A DNA stretch of 8,288 nt, taken from Candidatus Bipolaricaulota bacterium. GTDB lineage: Bacteria > Bipolaricaulota > Bipolaricaulia > Bipolaricaulales > Bipolaricaulaceae. The position numbers were made by a program, and so were the translations under genes. A model generated the notes under the pieces. It did no database searches and was not told the origin of the DNA. It saw only the letters and a list, made by a program, of their open reading frames with translations. Shown piece by piece: positions 6,337 to 8,288 of this stretch; the stretch's first letter is position 1; each line of letters begins with the position of its first letter. The stretch covers positions 1-8,288 of the forward strand of contig JAGGWU010000162.1 of NCBI GenBank assembly GCA_021163465.1, read 5' to 3'.

Positions 6337-7344
6337 ATGTCTAGGGAATGGTTGTATCCGGAGGAAAGGGGGCTCGAAAAGAACTTCCGGGCCCTGCGTC
6401 CCCAAACCCTGAACGAGTTCGTAGGCCAAGAGAAGATAAAGGAGAGGCTCCGTATATACATCCAGGCCGCTAAGGAACGCGGCGAGCCCTTGGACCATGT
6501 GCTTCTCCTCTCGCCCCCAGGCCTCGGGAAGACCACTTTGGCCCATATCATCGCCAATGAACTCGGGGTAAGGATCCAGATCTCCTCCGGCCCGGCCATT
6601 GAGCGGCCGGGGGATTTGGCCGCTATCCTGACGCACCTCAAGCGGGGCGATGTCTTCTTCATCGATGAGATCCACCGCCTGCGCCGCCAGGTGGAAGAGG
6701 TGTTGTATCCCGCCATGGAGGAATGGAAGTTGGACATCGTCCTCGGCGAGGGTCCTCACGCGCGCTCCATCCGGCTGGATCTGGCGCCGTTCACCCTGAT
6801 CGGGGCTACCACCCGGGAGGGGCTCCTCACCGCGCCCTTGAGGGATCGGTTCGAGGTGGTGTTCCGCCTGGACTACTACACCCCCGAAGAGCTCGCGGAG
6901 ATCATCCGCCGCGCCGGGGAGAGGATGCGGCTGGAGGTCACCTCGGAGGGGGCACTGGAGCTCGCGGCCAGGGCCCGAGGGACCCCTCGGATCGCGCTCA
7001 GGCTCCTGCGCCGCGCCCGGGATCTGGCCCAGGTGGAAGGCAACGGCGTCGTGGATCAAGGGATAGCCCAACGGACCCTCGAACTTTTGGGAATCGACCA
7101 TGAAGGGCTGGATTCGTTGGATCGGAAGATCCTCGAGGTGATCATCGATCGTTTCGAGGGAGGTCCGGTGGGTATCGAAACGTTGGCCGCCGCGCTAGGA
7201 GAGGACAAGGAGACGGTGACGGAGTTCTACGAGCCCTACCTCATCGCCAAAGGGTTCCTCCGCCGCACCCCCCAAGGGAGGATCGCTACGGAGAAAGCGT
7301 ATCAACACCTCGGCCGCACTACGACGGGGCTTTTCGAGCTCTAA
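6337..7344 (+). CDS. ruvB: Holliday junction branch-migration ATPase RuvB
   Basis: RuvB is the hexameric AAA+ motor that drives branch migration with RuvA before RuvC resolves the junction. The protein is 335 residues, normal for the family. The start at 6337 gives the typical N-terminus leading to LRPQTLNEFVGQEKIKERL (20-38). The Walker A motif is SPPGLGKTT (59-67), where the first residue is Ser rather than the usual Gly. Walker B is DVFFIDEIHRL (105-115). Sensor 1 is TLIGATTREGLLT (153-165) and the arginine-finger segment is LRDRF (168-172), followed by E173 where most RuvBs have Gly. Sensor 2 lies in GTPRIALRLLRRARD (215-229). The winged-helix domain carries GGPVGIETLAAALGED (275-290) and YEPYLIAKGFLRRTPQGR (298-315). 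ruvA and ruvC are not in this window. The gene has its own apparent leaderless promoter. Its TAA overlaps the stop of the convergent gene. Confidence 0.98.
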   Translation: MSREWLYPEERGLEKNFRALRPQTLNEFVGQEKIKERLRIYIQAAKERGEPLDHVLLLSPPGLGKTTLAHIIANELGVRIQISSGPAIERPGDLAAILTHLKRGDVFFIDEIHRLRRQVEEVLYPAMEEWKLDIVLGEGPHARSIRLDLAPFTLIGATTREGLLTAPLRDRFEVVFRLDYYTPEELAEIIRRAGERMRLEVTSEGALELAARARGTPRIALRLLRRARDLAQVEGNGVVDQGIAQRTLELLGIDHEGLDSLDRKILEVIIDRFEGGPVGIETLAAALGEDKETVTEFYEPYLIAKGFLRRTPQGRIATEKAYQHLGRTTTGLFEL

Positions 7345-7874
7345 CGGCGGGCGAGGCCCGAGCCGTGCAGGAAATCTCCCACCACCCCGATGAACCTTTT
7401 CCAGTCGATGATCAATGCACACACCATCCAGATCAGGCCCGCGTAGGCGGCGGGGCGGGCGTGGAAGTAGGCCACCACGAACGGCACAAATACCCAAGGG
7501 CAAGCGATCCCCATGGTCACCGCCTTGAATCGGATGAATTCCCGGGTGTGATGGACCCAAAGGACCAACGGTAACCCCAGGGCCAGATACGGAACCCCCA
7601 CCCACCATGGGACGAGCCCTACCGCAACAAGGTATACGGTGGAAGCCAACACCATCACCATATCGAACTGGAAGTCATGCTCGCCGAGCCAAGTGGGAGG
7701 CTTTTCGTACCGGCGGGCCAGGCGCCCGTCCAACATGTCGGTAGTCCACCCCAAAAGCAAAAGGGCGATGACCTGAGACAGGGCTTCTGGACCGAAAGGT
7801 ATCATCCCCAAGATCGCCGCCGCGATGATCCCTCGGGCGGCCGTAAGCCAGTCGGGAAGTTTTTCCCTCCGCAT
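7341..7874 (-). CDS. CDP-alcohol phosphatidyltransferase family membrane protein
   Basis: This inner-membrane enzyme transfers a phosphatidyl (or similar) group from a CDP-linked lipid to an alcohol; PgsA, PssA and PIP synthases belong to the family. The protein is 177 residues from the ATG at 7874, with about six hydrophobic segments. The signature reads D46-x2-D49-G50-x2-A53-R54 ... D67-x3-D71, so all four metal-binding Asp residues are present and the spacing from AR to the third Asp is kept. The conserved Gly between them is displaced: L63 occupies its place and the Gly is at 64. A THR-type basic motif (HHTREFIRF) follows later, as in PgsA-like members. The acceptor alcohol cannot be assigned. 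I chose 7874 because GGAG lies 8 nt upstream; a GTG at 7883 would add 3 residues. It lies directly downstream of the beta-barrel gene and converges on ruvB. Confidence 0.85.
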   Translation of the reverse strand: MRREKLPDWLTAARGIIAAAILGMIPFGPEALSQVIALLLLGWTTDMLDGRLARRYEKPPTWLGEHDFQFDMVMVLASTVYLVAVGLVPWWVGVPYLALGLPLVLWVHHTREFIRFKAVTMGIACPWVFVPFVVAYFHARPAAYAGLIWMVCALIIDWKRFIGVVGDFLHGSGLARR

Positions 7875-7886
7875 ATCCCTCACTCC

Positions 7887-7892
7887 ATTATA
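7887..7892 (-). promoter_or_regulatory. TATAAT hexamer between the barrel gene and the CDP-alcohol transferase
   Basis: On the minus strand a perfect TATAAT directly abuts the TAG stop of the upstream gene. It lies 12 nt before the chosen ATG at 7874 and only 3 nt before the alternative GTG at 7883. If used, it would give a leader of about 5 nt for the ATG and would exclude the GTG. The ATG also has a GGAG site usable on a read-through transcript, so this promoter is less certain than those at 4550 and 6324. Confidence 0.4.
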
Positions 7893-8288
7893 CTAATCTC
7901 CCCATCTCAACGCCTCGTCTTGGGGGGAAAAGCGGACCTTCGCCCCGGGAAAGGCCGGGACCTCCAGGGCAAACCGCACCTCGGTGGGGCTCACCACCAC
8001 ACCCACCCGCAGGCACCCCTGGAGGCTTCGCACGAGCGAGACCCTGCCCTGGATGAGCTTGTCGGAAGGGAAATCATACTCCCCGGCTACCTCCAGCCGA
8101 TATTCCTCGGAGATCTCCCAGCCGAGCTCCACCGTGGCGCGCTTGGGCCGGAAAGGGTATGGGACAAACCGGAAACCGCCGCGTAAAGAAAGGTTATCCC
8201 CGGACACATCCCCCTTGAGCACGAAATCGTGGAAGCTTGGGTTGGAAGCAAGGCTTCCCCCGCCCTGGAGGACCAGCCCCCATCCTTC
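7893..8288 (-). CDS. C-terminal end of an outer-membrane beta-barrel-like protein, possibly LptD-like (partial)
   Basis: The frame is open to the right edge, so the 131 residues seen are the C-terminal end of a larger protein. The sequence alternates polar and hydrophobic residues in short strands separated by turns (for example LSLRGGFRFV, TVELGWEI, YRLEVAGEYDF, EVRFALEVPAFPG), the pattern of transmembrane beta-hairpins. A single Cys (C92 of the visible part) sits in SLQGCLRVGVVVSPTEV, followed by a strand ending in PAFPG. This resembles the final strands of LptD/OstA-type LPS-assembly barrels, where a Cys begins a late strand. The final residue is not the aromatic usual for BAM substrates (it ends RWGD), so the family call is tentative. 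If right, the organism is diderm. The GTG at 8222 is internal, not a start, because the frame continues upstream without a stop. The stop touches the TATAAT before the next gene. Confidence 0.7.
   Translation of the reverse strand, partial: EGWGLVLQGGGSLASNPSFHDFVLKGDVSGDNLSLRGGFRFVPYPFRPKRATVELGWEISEEYRLEVAGEYDFPSDKLIQGRVSLVRSLQGCLRVGVVVSPTEVRFALEVPAFPGAKVRFSPQDEALRWGD

Noticed and set aside
6244..7101. Long minus-strand open frame (285 codons) opposite ruvB
   Set aside because: Antisense to a fully conserved RuvB, with no domain and no ribosome site; a shadow frame.
1..8288. Mobile elements, CRISPR arrays, tRNA/rRNA genes, riboswitches, toxin-antitoxin or defence genes
   Set aside because: No regularly spaced repeats, transposase motifs, terminal inverted repeats or cloverleaf-like segments were seen; nearly all the sequence is explained by conserved housekeeping genes.

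Overview
This is an 8.3 kb stretch of a GC-rich bacterial chromosome, densely packed with ordinary core and housekeeping genes. I see no insertion sequence, prophage, CRISPR array, tRNA or rRNA. The genes suggest a free-living bacterium: a RuvB, a zinc-finger Fpg glycosylase, a two-domain Sua5-type tRNA modification enzyme and a two-component system. A C-terminal fragment at the right edge looks like an outer-membrane beta-barrel, which hints at a diderm envelope. Several short proteins and tight gene overlaps would fit a compact, possibly thermophilic genome. I cannot name the phylum from this sequence; Deinococcota-like or uncultivated deep-branching lineages such as Bipolaricaulota are guesses only.

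Left half, minus strand (4543 down to 1): amidohydrolase, GT4 glycosyltransferase, mutM (fpg), OmpR/PhoB-type response regulator, sensor histidine kinase (cut by the window edge). The first three genes overlap (4 nt and 44 nt), so they are almost certainly co-transcribed. The regulator follows 85 nt downstream and has its own candidate -10 box. The kinase starts 5 nt after the regulator stop.

Right half: a divergent plus-strand unit begins 66 nt from the amidohydrolase start. It holds a Sua5/YwlC threonylcarbamoyl-AMP synthase and, 11 nt later, a DJ-1/PfpI-family protein. After a 171-nt gap comes ruvB. Converging on ruvB, with overlapping stop codons, is a CDP-alcohol phosphatidyltransferase on the minus strand. 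Upstream of it lies the end of the LptD-like/beta-barrel gene.

The most notable signal is regulatory. Genes that head transcription units (amidohydrolase, sua5, ruvB, and probably the response regulator) each have a TANNNT -10-like hexamer only 6 to 9 nt upstream of the start codon and no convincing Shine-Dalgarno site. That is the layout expected for leaderless mRNAs. Internal operon genes (kinase, mutM, pfpI) instead have clear purine-rich ribosome binding sites. A second point is mutM, whose only start that leaves the catalytic N-terminal proline is a CTG codon with a well-placed GAGGAGG. I found no evidence of a wholly new multi-gene system.
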